This document shows, one piece after another, positions 53,595 to 61,757 of a stretch of DNA of 64,000 bases. The position numbers and the translations under genes are program-made. Under the pieces are notes generated by a model. It worked only from the letters and a program-made list of their open reading frames with translations. It ran no database searches and had not been told where the DNA came from. How positions within the stretch are numbered: the stretch's first letter is position 1; each line of letters starts with the position of its first letter. Source of the DNA: Bradyrhizobium sp. Ce-3 (GTDB taxonomy: Bacteria; Pseudomonadota; Alphaproteobacteria; Rhizobiales; Xanthobacteraceae); contig NZ_BQUV01000005.1 of NCBI RefSeq assembly GCF_022835695.1, positions 434,001 to 498,000 on the forward strand, given 5' to 3'.

Positions 53595-54092
53595 TCAGAG
53601 CGTGCGGCTGACGGAGATCGGCGTCATGTTGCGCGGACCCGGGGCGGCGCGCTGTCCGCTCGCGGTATAGGTGTTCGGGATGTTGCGCCGCTGCACCTCG
53701 GCGTTGACGCCGCGCACGATGCCTTCGGAGACCGCGTGCGCGGTCGCAAGCACCGTCAGGTTGACCTGCAGCATGGCGCGGAACGTCTCGTGATGACGGC
53801 GCAGCGTCGCGAGCAGTTCGGGATCGGTCTGCGACAGCATCTTCTGCATCGACTTCAGGTGCTCCACCGCGAGCATGTAGCGCCGCGACAGCTCCGACTT
53901 CTGCGGCTCCAGCCGCATGCCTTCGCGGATCTTGCCGGCGCGGACGAACTCGGTTTCCCGCTCGATCACGGCGAGCAGTCCGCTCATCACTTCGGTCAGT
54001 TCGTTGGCGAGGCGCGCGACGTCGGGCGGCGTCGTCGCCGGCCGCGCGGCGGGGGCGGATGCGGGCCGCTGCTGCTGTGGACGCTGGTTCAT
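53595..54092 (-). CDS. FlgN-like flagellar chaperone / flagellar-locus protein
   Basis: A 165-residue mostly helical protein. After a Gln/Pro/Ala-rich start, a long alpha-helical region (VARLANELTEVMSGLLAVIE, RETEFVRAGKIREGMRLEPQ, KSELSRRYMLAVEHLKSM) has the FlgN pattern. FlgN-type chaperones escort FlgK and FlgL, both encoded in this window. It lies 22 bp downstream of the FlgJ-like gene and should be part of the flgI operon. Assignment rests on helix pattern and location. Confidence 0.65.
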   Translation of the reverse strand: MNQRPQQQRPASAPAARPATTPPDVARLANELTEVMSGLLAVIERETEFVRAGKIREGMRLEPQKSELSRRYMLAVEHLKSMQKMLSQTDPELLATLRRHHETFRAMLQVNLTVLATAHAVSEGIVRGVNAEVQRRNIPNTYTASGQRAAPGPRNMTPISVSRTL

Positions 54093-54114
54093 CGCGCTGC
54101 TCCTTGAAACAGAA

Positions 54115-54474
54115 TTAGCCCTTGTTCGCCTGCTGCAGGATCAGCGAGCGGAACACTTCGTTGGAAATGCCGACGCCGCCGGCCTTGGCGAAGTTCTTCG
54201 AATATTCGTCGGTCAGCATCGACCGCCACGCACCGGTGCCGACCGTGTCGCCGTAGGGGCCGTCGCCCTTCAGGCCGGTGGTCATCTGCGAGAACATCGA
54301 GTTCAGGAACATCGATTCGAAATCGGTCGCGGTCGCCTTGGCCTTGGTGATCTGCTGCGGCGAGACCTTCTTCATCGCGTCCTGCAGGACGGGATCGGGG
54401 CGGCCGTTGAACATCGGCATCAACGCCTTGTTCGGCATGCTGCCCGTGGTGCTGTTGATCAGGCTTGCCATCAC
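54115..54474 (-). CDS. Rod-binding FlgJ-type protein (CheL in Caulobacter nomenclature)
   Basis: A 119-residue FlgJ N-terminal-domain protein lacking the muramidase part. The diagnostic segment is KATATDFESMFLNSMFSQMT, then GPYGDTVGTGAWRSMLTDEY and GISNEVFRSLI. It helps assemble the rod in the periplasm. Alphaproteobacteria usually carry this short form. Its start overlaps the flgI stop (54471-54474, ATGA; an adjacent ATG allows two starts), so translation is coupled. Confidence 0.88.
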   Translation of the reverse strand: MMASLINSTTGSMPNKALMPMFNGRPDPVLQDAMKKVSPQQITKAKATATDFESMFLNSMFSQMTTGLKGDGPYGDTVGTGAWRSMLTDEYSKNFAKAGGVGISNEVFRSLILQQANKG

Positions 54475-55595
54475 ATCAACTCGATATCTGCTTCGATCGC
54501 GCCGGCGGCCTTGATCGCCTGCAGGATGCTGATGAGGTCGCGTGGGCCGATGCCGAGGCCGTTCAGCCCGTCGACCAGCTGCTGCAGCGAGACGCCGTCC
54601 CGGACCACCGCGAATTTCTTGCCGTCCTCGCTGACGCCGACGCTGGTGCGCGGCGTCACCACGGTTCGGCCGCGCGACAATGGATTGGGCTGGCTGACTT
54701 GCGGGCTCTCGGAGATCGAGACGGTGAGATTGCCCTGCGCCACCGCGACGGTGGCGACCCGCACGTCGCGGCCCATCACGATGATGCCGGAGCGTTCGTC
54801 GATCACGATCTTCGCCGCCAGATCGGGATCGACCTGCAACTGCTCGATCTCGGTCAGGAAGGCGACGACATTGCCCTTGAACTCCGGCGGGATCGCGAGC
54901 TGCACGGTGGAGGGATCGATCGGTTCGGCGGTCTTGACGCCGAGATAGTCGTTGACCGCGGCGGCAATCCGCTTGGCGGTGGTGAAGTCGGCGTTGCGCA
55001 GCGCGAGCCGCACATTGGGCAGGCGATTGAGCGCGAACTCGATCTCGCGCTCGATGATGGCGCCGTTGGCGATGCGGCCGACAGTCGGGACGCCACGGAC
55101 GACGCTGGCGGCGGCGCCTTCGGCCGCGAAGCCGGCGACCGCGACCGATCCCTGCGCCACCGCATAGACATTGCCGTCGGCGCCGAGCAGGGGGGTGACG
55201 AGCAGGGTGCCGCCCTGCAGGTTCTTGGCGTCGCCGAGCGCGGAGACGGTGACGTCCATCCGCGTGCCCTGGGTGCCGAAGGCCGGCAGGTTGCCGGTCA
55301 CCATCACGGCGGCGACGTTGCCGGTGCGGATGGTGGCGCCGCGGATGTTGACGCCCATGCGCTCGAGCATCGCCTGCAGCGATTGTTTGGTGAAGGGGAT
55401 GTTGTTGAGCGTATCGCCGGTGCCGTTGAGGCCGACCACGAGGCCGTAGCCGATCAACTGGTTCTGGCGCACGCCCTCGATATTGGCGAGATCCTTGATC
55501 CGCGACGTCGCGGCCGCCGGCATGACGGAGGCCGCCAGCGCCAGCAGCGCGGCGCAGGCCACTCCGAATAATCTTGCGGTGCGGATGCCGGGCAT
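54471..55595 (-). CDS. flgI: Flagellar P-ring protein FlgI
   Basis: A 374-residue P-ring subunit. A Sec signal peptide (MPGIRTARLFGVACAALLAL, ending AAATS) precedes the conserved SRIKDLANIEGVRQNQLIGY, GLVVGLNGTGD and the C-terminal LVDGLNGLGIGPRDLISILQ. It forms the periplasmic bushing around the rod. GGGGAGC precedes the ATG at 55595; a start at 55643 is open but would bury the signal peptide. First gene of flgI-flgJ-flgN-like; divergent from fliX. Confidence 0.95.
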   Translation of the reverse strand: MPGIRTARLFGVACAALLALAASVMPAAATSRIKDLANIEGVRQNQLIGYGLVVGLNGTGDTLNNIPFTKQSLQAMLERMGVNIRGATIRTGNVAAVMVTGNLPAFGTQGTRMDVTVSALGDAKNLQGGTLLVTPLLGADGNVYAVAQGSVAVAGFAAEGAAASVVRGVPTVGRIANGAIIEREIEFALNRLPNVRLALRNADFTTAKRIAAAVNDYLGVKTAEPIDPSTVQLAIPPEFKGNVVAFLTEIEQLQVDPDLAAKIVIDERSGIIVMGRDVRVATVAVAQGNLTVSISESPQVSQPNPLSRGRTVVTPRTSVGVSEDGKKFAVVRDGVSLQQLVDGLNGLGIGPRDLISILQAIKAAGAIEADIELM

Positions 55596-55658
55596 CCCGA
55601 TGCTCCCCTCGAACTGAACTCGTGGATCACGCGACACTCCCATGACGGCGATCCGCCA

Positions 55659-55816
55659 TTAACCATGCGAGCCGCGTGCCACTCTGTTTCGGTCCGGCAA
55701 TGTGTTGATATATTTATCGAAATTGTCGGAGCGACATTTTCTTCCGGTTGCCCAGGGAGCGCGAAACTGCCGTGCGGCGGCAGAAATTGCCGGGTCGTTT
55801 ACGCGTCGTTAACCAT
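55659..55816. promoter_or_regulatory. Divergent flgI/fliX control region with two TTAACCAT sites
   Basis: TTAACCAT occurs at 55659-55666 (64 bp upstream of the flgI start) and at 55809-55816 (44 bp upstream of the fliX start). This is the half-site form of the CtrA motif. In Caulobacter fliX and several early flagellar operons are CtrA-dependent, so direct CtrA control is a reasonable inference. Confidence 0.5.
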
Positions 55817-55859
55817 AAAACGGCGATGCTCAGCCCATTCAGGCCTGCGGGATCACCAG

Positions 55860-56273
55860 ATGCGCATCTACGGACCGAACGGCACCACGCTTGGCACGTC
55901 CACGAGCTCGACCCGGCGCACCTCGTCGAGCGGCTTCTCGCTGCCCGATGCGACGACCGCGCAGGAAGAGGTCCGCTCCACCGCCGCGCCGAAGGCCGCC
56001 GCCAGCCTCGATGCGCTGCTCGCGCTGCAGGGTGTCGAAGACCCGACCGAACGCCGCAAGCGCTCGGTGGCCCGCGGCAAGGGTGCGCTCGACGTGCTCG
56101 ATGCGCTCAAGCTCGGACTGCTGTCCGGCAATTTCGATTCCTCGACCGTGAACCGGCTGCGTGACGCCGCGGCGAGCCTGAAGGAATCCTCCGGCGACCC
56201 CGGCCTCGATGCCGTGCTCGGCGAGATCGAGCTGCGCGTCGAAGTCGAGCTCGCCAAGGCCGGGCAATATTAG
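55860..56273 (+). CDS. fliX: Flagellar assembly regulator FliX
   Basis: A 137-residue FliX: MRIYGPNGTTLGTSTSSTRR, then the conserved LDALLALQGVEDPTERRKRS, VARGKGALDVLDALKLGLLS. In Caulobacter FliX couples early basal-body completion to activation of the sigma-54 regulator FlbD, and so to hook gene expression; the sigma-54 flgE promoter in this window fits. FlbD itself is not encoded here. Divergent from flgI. Confidence 0.93.
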   Translation: MRIYGPNGTTLGTSTSSTRRTSSSGFSLPDATTAQEEVRSTAAPKAAASLDALLALQGVEDPTERRKRSVARGKGALDVLDALKLGLLSGNFDSSTVNRLRDAAASLKESSGDPGLDAVLGEIELRVEVELAKAGQY

Positions 56274-56314
56274 GCTCCTCTCGATCGGCTAATCCCTCTC
56301 ACGCGCTCAGCGTC

Positions 56315-56701
56315 TCACGCCGCCAGCGCCTTGCGCTGCGCGTCGTAGCGGCGCTGCGCGGCCAGCACTTCCTTCAGATTCTGTTCGGCCCAGTCGCGCA
56401 GCGGATCGACCGCTTCGGCGAGCGTCGAACCGAGCGGGGTGATCGAATACTCCACCGTGACCGGAACGGTTGCGATGGCGCGGCGTTTGAGCAGCCCGTC
56501 GCGCTCGAGGCTCTTGAGCACCTGAGACAGCATTTTCTGCGAGATGCCCTCGATGGCGCGGCGAAGCTGGTTGAAGCGCATCGGCTCGCTGCGCAGCAGC
56601 AGCAGGATCAGCACCGCCCATTTGTCGCCGACCCGGTCGAGGATCTGGCGCGTCGGGCAATCGGCGGCATAGGCGTCCGGCTTCAGGCTGGTGGCTTTCA
56701 T
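56315..56701 (-). CDS. HxlR-family transcriptional regulator (first)
   Basis: A 128-residue HxlR/QorR protein: CPTRQILDRVGDKWAVLILL, then RFNQLRRAIEGISQKMLSQV, YSITPLGSTL. The Cys near residue 15 in the CP motif is the redox- or aldehyde-sensing position of QorR/HypR relatives. It is divergent from the NmrA-like oxidoreductase gene across 103 bp and likely represses it. Confidence 0.92.
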   Translation of the reverse strand: MKATSLKPDAYAADCPTRQILDRVGDKWAVLILLLLRSEPMRFNQLRRAIEGISQKMLSQVLKSLERDGLLKRRAIATVPVTVEYSITPLGSTLAEAVDPLRDWAEQNLKEVLAAQRRYDAQRKALAA

Positions 56702-56804
56702 CGGGTTACTCCGGCGTAATCAGGTGAGACAAGAGTGCCTTCTTCACACCTACATCCATTTCGCTATCTAGTCACCATTGGAAACCATCAATCGGAGACT
56801 AGAG

Positions 56805-57416
56805 ATGAAGATCGCCATCGCCGGCGCATCGGGCCAGGCCGGCTCGCGCCTCACCGCGGAACTCGCCCGCCGCGGCCATGCCGTCACCGCCATCGCCCGC
56901 AACCCGGAGAAGATCGCAACCTTGCCTGGTGTCACCGCCGTGAAGGGCGATGTGAACGACCAGGCCGCCCTGGCCGCACTGTGGGCCGGCCACGATGCCG
57001 CGATCAGTTCCGTCCATTTCACCGTCAGCGACCCGCTCAAGCTGATCGGGGCGGCCAAGGCGTCCGGCGTCGGCCGCTACCTCGTGGTCGGCGGCGCCGG
57101 CAGCCTCGAAGTGGCGCCGGGCGTCCGCCTGGTCACCACCCCGAACTTCCCGGCCCAATACAAGGCCGAGGCCACCAAGGGGGCCGAGTTCCTCGACCTG
57201 CTGCGCCAGGAGAAGGACTTGAACTGGAGCTTTTTGTCGCCCTCGGCACTGTTCGTGGCGGGTGAGCGGACCGGCAAGTTCCGCCTCGGGACCGACCAGC
57301 TGCTGACCGCCGCGGACGGCAAAAGCTCGATCTCGTTCGAGGATTTCGCAGTTGCACTCGCCGACGAAATCGAGCGCCCGGTCCATATCCGCCAGCGCTT
57401 CACGGTCGGCTATTGA
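56805..57416 (+). CDS. NAD(P)-binding NmrA/atypical-SDR oxidoreductase
   Basis: A 203-residue single Rossmann-domain protein: MKIAIAGASGQAGSRLTAEL, with AGASGQAG as the NAD(P) motif, then AIARNPEKI and an SSVHF segment. It belongs to the YtfG/QorB-like or 3-beta-HSD-like NAD(P)H-binding group. Its role is often reduction of quinones or stress response. GGAGACTAGAG lies before the ATG at 56805. The divergent HxlR gene is its probable regulator, the standard qorR-qorB-like pair. Confidence 0.9.
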   Translation: MKIAIAGASGQAGSRLTAELARRGHAVTAIARNPEKIATLPGVTAVKGDVNDQAALAALWAGHDAAISSVHFTVSDPLKLIGAAKASGVGRYLVVGGAGSLEVAPGVRLVTTPNFPAQYKAEATKGAEFLDLLRQEKDLNWSFLSPSALFVAGERTGKFRLGTDQLLTAADGKSSISFEDFAVALADEIERPVHIRQRFTVGY

Positions 57417-57550
57417 GGCGCCGGGAGCAGGGATAATACGGCCCCCGAGCAGGGCGGATAAGTTTGCCTGTGCAAGGCCTTGGGGGCGGCCCGCCTTTCG
57501 CGGTGGCAGATATTGTCTGTCACATGACGTGGCTATATAAGGCGCCGCGC

Positions 57551-57570
57551 GGAGGGATTTTGTTCCCTCC
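57551..57570 (+). promoter_or_regulatory. Stem-loop in the dksA leader
   Basis: GGAGGGA (57551-57557) and TCCCTCC (57564-57570) form a 7-bp stem with a TTTTGT loop, 14 bases before the ATG at 57584. It could affect translation of dksA. No poly-T follows, so it is not a standard terminator. Confidence 0.35.
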
Positions 57571-57593
57571 GCCAGACAGGGACATGGCTGCCT

Positions 57594-58004
57594 TTGGAAA
57601 AGCTGAAGAACTACCGGCCGACTGAAAAAGAGCCTTTCATGAATGAGCGGCAGCGCGATTATTTCCGCGCCAAGCTGCTGGCCTGGAAGGATGAGATCCT
57701 CCGCGAATCGAAGGTCACGCTGCAGACGTTGCAGGAAGAGAACGTCAACCACCCCGACCTCGCGGACCGAGCTTCCTCGGAAACCGACCGCGCGATCGAA
57801 CTCCGTGCCCGGGACCGTCAGCGCAAGCTGATCTCCAAGATCGACGCGGCGCTCCAGCGCATCGAAGACAACACCTACGGCTATTGCGAAGAGACCGGTG
57901 ACCCGATCTCGCTGAAGCGGCTCGAAGCCCGCCCGATCGCGACGCTGTCGGTGGAGGCGCAGGAACGCCACGAGAAGCGCGAGAAGGTCTATCGCGACGA
58001 ATAG
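57594..58004 (+). CDS. dksA: RNA polymerase-binding transcription factor DksA
   Basis: A 136-residue protein if started at the TTG at 57594. The core is MNERQRDYFRAKLLAWKDEI, DLADRASSETDRAIELRARD, ending in a zinc-finger-like YGYCEETGDPISLKRLEARP with only one Cys, as in Cys-poor alphaproteobacterial DksA. It works with (p)ppGpp in the secondary channel of RNA polymerase. An upstream ATG at 57584 (MA-A) reads out of frame because of an extra T in CCTTTGG; without it the family's usual N-terminus would start at that ATG. An internal ATG at 57639 is another start. Location next to fliX/flgI matches Caulobacter. Confidence 0.92.
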   Translation: MEKLKNYRPTEKEPFMNERQRDYFRAKLLAWKDEILRESKVTLQTLQEENVNHPDLADRASSETDRAIELRARDRQRKLISKIDAALQRIEDNTYGYCEETGDPISLKRLEARPIATLSVEAQERHEKREKVYRDE

Positions 58005-58267
58005 TGGCGGCGGGCCGCCCCCACTGACTGCTTCCGGCGTGCACCGGTTGTGGGTTCGCGCCGTCATGATGACCAGTGTACTCAACATCGCCCCGGTGTT
58101 CTTCCCGGGCTGATCTCCTTGCCGCGAGGCAACACGGTGCCATGAGGAAGCGCCGAGCGTTCCGGCAAGCTTCGACTGGCCGGGTTCCAGCGAACCGAAT
58201 GAGCCGGTCAGGTTCCGCACAGCGCAGCGATGGCTGGAGCGCCAATCCCCTCTCATCCAGACGACGT

Positions 58268-58678
58268 TCAGGCCAGTCCGGCCTCGAGAGTCGATGCGCT
58301 TGCCTCCGCGTGACGGCGCGGACCGAACGCCTTCGACCACGCCAGCAATTCGCGGAAGGCCGGCGTCAGGCCCCAGGCTGAATCCGTCAGCTCGTATTCG
58401 ACCTGCAGCGGCCTCTCCGCGAGCACCTTGCGCGCCACCAGCCCGTCGCGCTCGAGCTCGCGTAGCTGCGCGGTCAGCATGTGCTGGGTGATCGGCACCA
58501 GCGCGCGGCGCAGCGCGCCGAACCGCACGCCGCCATTCATCAGCGTGAACAGGATCTCGAGTTTCCATTTTCCGCCGAGCGCGTCGATCGCATGCTTGAA
58601 ATCGATCAGCAGGCTCGGGTCGCTCGGGCAGTTCTCGCATTCACTGCCGTCACACGCATCGCTGGTATTGTTTTCCAT
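58268..58678 (-). CDS. HxlR-family transcriptional regulator (second)
   Basis: About 136 residues from ATG 58678 (an in-frame ATG at 58696 is possible). The N-terminus is Cys-rich (DACDGSECENCPSDPS), which could bind metal or sense redox state and is unusual for HxlR. The HTH part is ALGGKWKLEILFTLMNGGVR, FGALRRALVPITQHMLTAQL. It is divergent from the epimerase-like gene at 58792 and probably controls it. It resembles the first HxlR in layout only. Confidence 0.88.
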   Translation of the reverse strand: MENNTSDACDGSECENCPSDPSLLIDFKHAIDALGGKWKLEILFTLMNGGVRFGALRRALVPITQHMLTAQLRELERDGLVARKVLAERPLQVEYELTDSAWGLTPAFRELLAWSKAFGPRRHAEASASTLEAGLA

Positions 58679-58791
58679 ACCGGTCTCGAATTCCATTCTA
58701 CTTGTCGAACGTCAGATAGTGACCAGATGCGGCCTGTGCAGGGTGGGCGGCGCGATGTCCGACCCCGTCGAACCATGGAAAGGGCAGCGGC

Positions 58792-59820
58792 ATGAGCACG
58801 GTTTTGGTCACGGGCGGATCGGGCTTCATCGGCGTCCATACGATTCTGCAGCTGCTGGCCGACGGGCATGCGGTGCGAACCACGCTGCGCAACCCGGATC
58901 GCAGCAAGGACGTGATTGCGATGTTGCGCGAGGGTGGCGCTGACGGGCCCGAGCAGGTCGGCTTCGTCACCGCCGACCTCACGCGCGACGACGGCTGGCG
59001 CGAGGCGGCCGCAGGGTGCGACTACGTGCTGCATGTCGCCTCGCCGCTCGGCGCGCATGTGCCGGAGGACGAGAACGAGCTGATCGTTCCGGCGCGGGAA
59101 GGCACGCTGCGGGTGTTGCGCGCGGCGCGCGACGCCGGCGTCAAACGCGTCGTCATCACCTCGTCGTTTGCCGCGATCGGCTATGGCCATCCGCCGCAGG
59201 CCAGGCCATTCGATGAGACCGCGTGGTCCAATCTCGATGGCCCCGATGTGCAGGCCTATCCGAAATCCAAGACGCTGGCCGAGCGTGCCGCCTGGGATTT
59301 CGTCGCGCGCGAAGGCAACGGCCTCGAGCTTGCCGTGGTCAATCCGACCGCCGTGTTCGGCCCGGCGCTCGGCGCTGATTTTTCCGAGTCGATCGGCATC
59401 ATCAAGGCGCTGCTCGACGGAGCGATGCCGGCGGTGCCGCGGATCCATTTCGGCCTCGTCGACGTGCGTGACGTCGCCGACCTGCATCTGCGCGCCATGA
59501 CGTCGCCCAAGGCCAAAGGCGAGCGGTTCCTGGCGGTCGCCGGCGAGACCCTGTCGGTGCTGCAGGTCGCCCGTGTGCTGCGCAGAAAGCTCGGCAGCAA
59601 GGCGCGGCATGTGCCCCGGTTCCAGGCGCCGGACTGGATGATGCGGCTTGCCGCGCGGCGCAACCCGATGGCCCGCGCCGCGCTGCCGCTGCTCGGCAAG
59701 GTGCGCCGCTCGACCAGCGCCAAGGCGAAGAGCCTGCTCGGCTGGCGTCCGCGCGGCAATGAGGAGATGCTGGTCGCGACCGCCGAGAGCCTGATCAGGC
59801 TCGGCCTGGTCAAGACCTGA
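58792..59820 (+). CDS. NAD(P)-dependent epimerase/dihydroflavonol-4-reductase-like oxidoreductase
   Basis: A 342-residue extended SDR: TVLVTGGSGFIGVHTILQLL (TGGxGFIG), ITSSFAAIGYG, the active pair YPKSK, NPTAVFGPAL. It matches bacterial aldehyde reductases of the DFR group, which use NADPH to reduce aldehydes or ketones. The divergent HxlR regulator shares the 110-bp promoter region. The hydratase gene lies 108 bp downstream. Confidence 0.9.
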   Translation: MSTVLVTGGSGFIGVHTILQLLADGHAVRTTLRNPDRSKDVIAMLREGGADGPEQVGFVTADLTRDDGWREAAAGCDYVLHVASPLGAHVPEDENELIVPAREGTLRVLRAARDAGVKRVVITSSFAAIGYGHPPQARPFDETAWSNLDGPDVQAYPKSKTLAERAAWDFVAREGNGLELAVVNPTAVFGPALGADFSESIGIIKALLDGAMPAVPRIHFGLVDVRDVADLHLRAMTSPKAKGERFLAVAGETLSVLQVARVLRRKLGSKARHVPRFQAPDWMMRLAARRNPMARAALPLLGKVRRSTSAKAKSLLGWRPRGNEEMLVATAESLIRLGLVKT

Positions 59821-59928
59821 CGGCGGCTCCTGTCCGGCGTGCTTGCCAGATGCATCGGCGGGTGCTGAATTGGCGTGAGCAGACGGCGGCGCCACCGCGC
59901 CGCCGAGAACATCAGGGAGGCTGCGCAG

Positions 59929-60714
59929 ATGGAACGGGTCCTCGCGGCCGCAAAGGCGATTGCCAGCGCGCGCCGCAGCCGCGCGCCGCTCAAGGCGCTC
60001 GCCAAAGACATCGTGCCGCGCGACGAGGCCGAAGGCTACCAGGTGCAGTACGCGCTGCACGATTTGTTGCAGCCGCAGGTCGGCAGCCTCGTCGGCTACA
60101 AGATCGGCTGCACCAGCGCGGTGATGCAGGAATATATCAACATCCCGCACCCCTGCGGCGGCGGCATATTCGAGAAGGTCGTCCATGACAGCGGCGTGCG
60201 GCTGGCGGCGGCGGACTTCGTCCATGTCGGCGTCGAGTGCGAGATCGCGGTGCGGCTGGCGCGCAGTCTCGCTCCCGGCGAAGCGCCGTTCACCGCCGAA
60301 TGGGTCGCGGAAGCGATCGAGGCCTACCATCCGGCGATCGAGATCGTCGATGACCGCTACGTCAAATGGGAGACGCTCGGCGCGCCGACGCTGATCGCGG
60401 ACGACTTCTTCGCCGCCGGTTGCGTGCTCGGCGAAGCGGTGCCGCGCATCACCGCGCCCGATCTGCGCGAGGTCGCGGGACGCGCGATCGTCAACGGCAA
60501 GGAAGAAGGGCGCGGCACCGGCGCCGACGTGCTCGGCCATCCCCACAACGCGCTCGCCTGGCTCGCCAACCATCTCGCCGCCGAGGGGCGTGGCCTGCAT
60601 GCCGGCCAGATCGTGATGACCGGCAGCCTGGTCAAGACGGTGTGGCTGAAGGCGGGCGACACGGTCGTGATGGAGCTCGATGGGCTCGGCAAGGTGGAAG
60701 CGGCGTTCACCTGA
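59929..60714 (+). CDS. FAH-family 2-keto-4-pentenoate hydratase/decarboxylase
   Basis: A 261-residue fumarylacetoacetase-fold protein from the ATG at 59929, with AGGGAGG upstream. Visible features are GYKIGCTSAVMQEYINI, VECEIAVRLAR (metal ligands E-x-E type), IEIVDDRYV and LAWLANHLAAEGRGLHAGQI. These match MhpD/XylJ hydratases of meta-cleavage pathways. The rest of such a pathway is not present here, so the substrate is uncertain. It follows the epimerase gene. Confidence 0.88.
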   Translation: MERVLAAAKAIASARRSRAPLKALAKDIVPRDEAEGYQVQYALHDLLQPQVGSLVGYKIGCTSAVMQEYINIPHPCGGGIFEKVVHDSGVRLAAADFVHVGVECEIAVRLARSLAPGEAPFTAEWVAEAIEAYHPAIEIVDDRYVKWETLGAPTLIADDFFAAGCVLGEAVPRITAPDLREVAGRAIVNGKEEGRGTGADVLGHPHNALAWLANHLAAEGRGLHAGQIVMTGSLVKTVWLKAGDTVVMELDGLGKVEAAFT

Positions 60715-60752
60715 GGTGACGTTGGGTTGACGAGCTTGTCTCCGCATAGAAG

Positions 60753-60878
60753 GTGTCGTCCCTGCGAAAGCAGGGACCCATAACCACGAATGCTGATTGT
60801 TGCGCGTCGCCGGAGCGACGAGCGCAGTTCACGGCAGCCGCCGCGGAGTATGGGTCCCTGCTTTCGCAGGGACGACAC
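60753..60878. repeat. Inverted-repeat element (30-bp ends), 3' of carbonic anhydrase
   Basis: The ends are exact reverse complements: GTGTCGTCCCTGCGAAAGCA... at 60753-60782 and its complement at 60849-60878. Each end also forms its own hairpin GTCCCTGC-GAAA-GCAGGGAC. The middle is 66 bp and GC-rich. It lies between two convergent genes. A related but not identical element is at 61758-61880. Confidence 0.75.
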
Positions 60879-60897
60879 TGAGTATGCGGATCGGGGT

Positions 60898-61650
60898 TCA
60901 AGTCGCCGGCCGCTTGGCGTCCGCGACCAGTTCGACCTTGCCGTCGGTCAGCCGATAGACCGCGCCGACAATCCGAAGCTTGCCCTGATCGACCGCGGCG
61001 CTGAGGATTGGTGTTGCCGCCTTGAGCTTCGCGACATTGTCGATGACGTTCTGCCGGATGGCGTTGGCGAGCCGGTCGCCCGGCTTGTCTTCGGTCGCCT
61101 TCACCGCCGGCGCGATCGCCGTGACCAGCGAGGGCAGATGGCCGGGCAGGGTGGTGTTGTCCTTCAGCGACTTGATCGCGGCGTCGACCGCCCCGCAGCT
61201 GTCATGGCCAAGCACCATGAACAGCGGCACGTTGAGCACGGCCGTCGCATATTCCAGGCTTGCGATCATCTCGTCGCTGGCGAAATTGCCGGCGACGCGG
61301 CAGACGAACAGATCGCCGCGGCCGGTGTCGAAAGCGTATTCCGGCGCGATGCGGGAGTCCGCGCAACTCAGGATGCCGGCGAACGGATTCTGTCCGCCGG
61401 CCAGCACCGCACGCTCGTGCTTGAAATCATGCCGCCGCGAAATCCCTTCGACGTAGCGGAGATTGCCCTTCACCAGCCGGTCGAGCGCTGCGTCCGGCGG
61501 CAGCACGTTCTGCGGCTTCGGCTGCGGCTTCGTCTCCTTGGCCGTCGCAGGCGGCGCAAAGGCGAGGCTGGCCGCGGTGCACGCCGCGGCCGCGAGGAAG
61601 ACGCGTCGGGAGGTCCGGCTGGAGGGAGTGATCTCGCAGTGCTGGCACAT
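60898..61650 (-). CDS. Beta-class carbonic anhydrase, exported
   Basis: About 250 residues from the ATG at 61650. The N-terminus SSRTSRRVFLAAAACTAASL is a Tat-like signal, so the enzyme should be periplasmic. Zinc ligands and catalytic dyad are visible: Cys96 and Asp98-Arg100 in SCADSR, His149 and Cys152 in GHDSCGAV. It interconverts CO2 and bicarbonate. The frame stays open upstream to 61881, but that part reads through a repeat element and should not be translated. It is flanked by two inverted-repeat elements. Confidence 0.92.
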   Translation of the reverse strand: MCQHCEITPSSRTSRRVFLAAAACTAASLAFAPPATAKETKPQPKPQNVLPPDAALDRLVKGNLRYVEGISRRHDFKHERAVLAGGQNPFAGILSCADSRIAPEYAFDTGRGDLFVCRVAGNFASDEMIASLEYATAVLNVPLFMVLGHDSCGAVDAAIKSLKDNTTLPGHLPSLVTAIAPAVKATEDKPGDRLANAIRQNVIDNVAKLKAATPILSAAVDQGKLRIVGAVYRLTDGKVELVADAKRPAT

Positions 61651-61757
61651 CAAGGTTCTCCGTGAACAAGGACCGCATCCGCGCGATATTTGTAGGTCAG
61701 CTGCGTTTCCTTCGCAACGAGGTGCATGCGTAGGCTCGCGGGCGCCGCATTCATCGC

